Below, piece after piece: positions 5,500-6,664 of a DNA stretch of 6,664 nucleotides (its first letter is position 1; every line of letters begins with the position of its first letter). Below the pieces are notes generated by a model. That model was given only the letters and a program-made list of their open reading frames with translations, was not told the origin of the DNA and ran no database searches. The DNA lies in the NCBI RefSeq assembly GCF_946479415.1, contig NZ_CAMLFY010000178.1, forward strand, positions 1 to 6,664, read 5' to 3'. The translations under genes were made by a program, and so were the position numbers. The DNA is from an uncultured Shinella sp. (GTDB lineage Bacteria > Pseudomonadota > Alphaproteobacteria > Rhizobiales > Rhizobiaceae).

Positions 5500-6664
5500 T
5501 CAGTGCGCCACGGCCGCGGCCGCTGCCTCGTCGATGAGGCGGCCGGTGCGGAAGCGGTCGAGCGTCAGGCCGGCGGCCAGCCGGTGCGGCTCGCCCTTGG
5601 CGATGAGATGCGCGAAGAGATGGGCCGAACCCGGCGTCGCCTTGAAGCCGCCGGTGCCCCAGCCGCAGTTGACGAAGAGGTTCTTCACCGGCGTCACGCC
5701 CTGGATCGCCGAACGGTCCGGGGTGTTGTCGGTGATGCCGCCCCACTGGCGCATCATCTTGACGCGGCGGAACATCGGGAAGAGCTCGCAGATCGCATCC
5801 AGCGTGTGCGTAATGATCTGCAGGCCGCCGGTCTGGGAATACGAGTTGTACTGGTCCGTACCCGCGCCGATGACGAGCTCGCCCTTGTCCGACTGCGAAA
5901 TATAGGCATGCACCGAGTTGGACATGACCACGCAGGGGAAGATCGGCTTCATCGGCTCGGAAACGAGCGCCTGGAGCGGAACGGAATGCAGCGGCAGCTT
6001 CACATCGGCCATGGACAGGATGACCGAGTTGTGGCCGGAAGCCGATACGGCGACCTTCTTGGCGCCGATGAAGCCCTTCGACGTCTCTACACCCGTCACC
6101 GCACCGTCAGGACCGCGACGGATGCCCTTCACTTCGCAGTTCTGGATGACGTGAACGCCGCGATCGGATGCTGCACGGGCATAGCCCCAGGCGACGGCGT
6201 CGTGGCGGGCCGTGCCGCCGCGGCGCTGCAGGGCGGCACCGTTGATCGGGTAGCGGGCGGAGGCCGAGATATCGAGAACCGGCACGAATTCCTTCGCCTG
6301 CTGCGGCGTCAGCCATTCGTTGTCGATGCCGTAGAGACGATTGGCATGGACGTGGCGCTGGAAGGACTGCTTGTCATGCACATTGTGCGACAGCATCATC
6401 ACGCCGCGCGGCGAATACATGACGTTGTAGTTGAGATCCTGGCTCAAGCCTTCCCAGAGCTTCAGGGAATGCTCGTAGATATCCATGCTCTCGTCATAGA
6501 GATAGTTCGAGCGGATGATGGTCGTGTTGCGGCCGGTATTGCCGCCGCCGAGCCAGCCCTTCTCGATCACGGCGATATTGGTGATGCCGTGCTCCTTGGC
6601 GAGGTAATAGGCCGCGCCCAGACCATGGCCACCGCCGCCGACGATGATTACGTCATATTCCTTG
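5500..6664 (-). CDS. soxB: Sarcosine oxidase beta subunit (SoxB), N-terminus outside window
   Basis: This is the catalytic flavoprotein subunit of heterotetrameric sarcosine oxidase (DAO/FAD-dependent oxidoreductase family); it oxidises sarcosine at FAD and passes electrons to a covalent FMN at the alpha-beta interface. The frame is open through the right edge. The window gives 387 residues beginning KEYDVIIVGGGGHG, so about 20-30 N-terminal residues are missing compared with the roughly 405-417 usual. Numbering from the first whole codon: FAD-binding G9-x-G11-x-x-G14, then E34 after the second strand; GGGNTGRNTTIIRSNYL (39-55); H154 in ARHDAVAW, at the position I expect for the FMN-linked histidine; and the conserved C-terminal NCGWGTGGFK (332-341). 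The protein ends AAAAVAH like other SoxB proteins. The GTG at 6570 is an internal valine, not the start, because the FAD motif lies upstream of it. It is the first sox gene visible; any operon promoter is beyond the window. Confidence 0.96.
   Translation of the reverse strand, partial: KEYDVIIVGGGGHGLGAAYYLAKEHGITNIAVIEKGWLGGGNTGRNTTIIRSNYLYDESMDIYEHSLKLWEGLSQDLNYNVMYSPRGVMMLSHNVHDKQSFQRHVHANRLYGIDNEWLTPQQAKEFVPVLDISASARYPINGAALQRRGGTARHDAVAWGYARAASDRGVHVIQNCEVKGIRRGPDGAVTGVETSKGFIGAKKVAVSASGHNSVILSMADVKLPLHSVPLQALVSEPMKPIFPCVVMSNSVHAYISQSDKGELVIGAGTDQYNSYSQTGGLQIITHTLDAICELFPMFRRVKMMRQWGGITDNTPDRSAIQGVTPVKNLFVNCGWGTGGFKATPGSAHLFAHLIAKGEPHRLAAGLTLDRFRTGRLIDEAAAAAVAH

Noticed and set aside
6568..6570. 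GTG as the start of soxB.
   Set aside because: The FAD-binding GGGGHG motif lies upstream in the same open frame, so the true start is beyond the right edge.
1..6664. Mobile element, CRISPR array, defence system or tRNA/rRNA gene.
   Set aside because: No transposase, integrase, direct-repeat array or RNA-gene-like sequence is visible on either strand; coding is nearly continuous with housekeeping and catabolic genes.

Overview
This GC-rich window reads as chromosomal DNA from an alphaproteobacterium, most likely a member of the Rhizobiaceae (Rhizobium/Sinorhizobium/Agrobacterium/Shinella type). That placement rests on the heterotetrameric sarcosine oxidase genes in the order soxB-soxD-soxA-soxG, the overall protein sequence style and the GC-rich codon use. 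It is an inference from remembered family sequences, not from a search.

Left part, + strand (1-1542): the C-terminal end of a glycogen debranching enzyme (GlgX); a 62-base gap; a MaoC-type enoyl-CoA hydratase (NodN-like hot-dog protein); and a GNAT acetyltransferase resembling streptothricin acetyltransferases. The GNAT gene starts at a GTG that overlaps the MaoC stop codon (GTGA).

Right part, - strand (1545-6664): a compact sarcosine oxidase operon, read from the right edge towards the left. soxB (beta, 5' end outside the window) is followed by a 64-base spacer with a strong GC hairpin, then soxD (delta), soxA (alpha) and soxG (gamma). soxD and soxA overlap by 4 bases and soxA and soxG by 8, which suggests translational coupling and matched subunit production. 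The four subunits form one cytoplasmic flavoenzyme. It oxidatively demethylates sarcosine to glycine, reduces O2 to H2O2 and passes the methyl carbon to tetrahydrofolate. This is the last step of choline/glycine betaine/dimethylglycine/creatine-type catabolism.

The two gene groups converge: the GNAT stop and the soxG stop are only 2 bases apart. The only convincing intrinsic terminator lies inside the last codons of the GNAT gene. That is the most unusual structural feature here, because a transcript ending there would lack a stop codon. I found no mobile element, tRNA, rRNA, CRISPR array or clearly new multi-gene system. Apart from that terminator and the intercistronic hairpin, this is an ordinary metabolic region.
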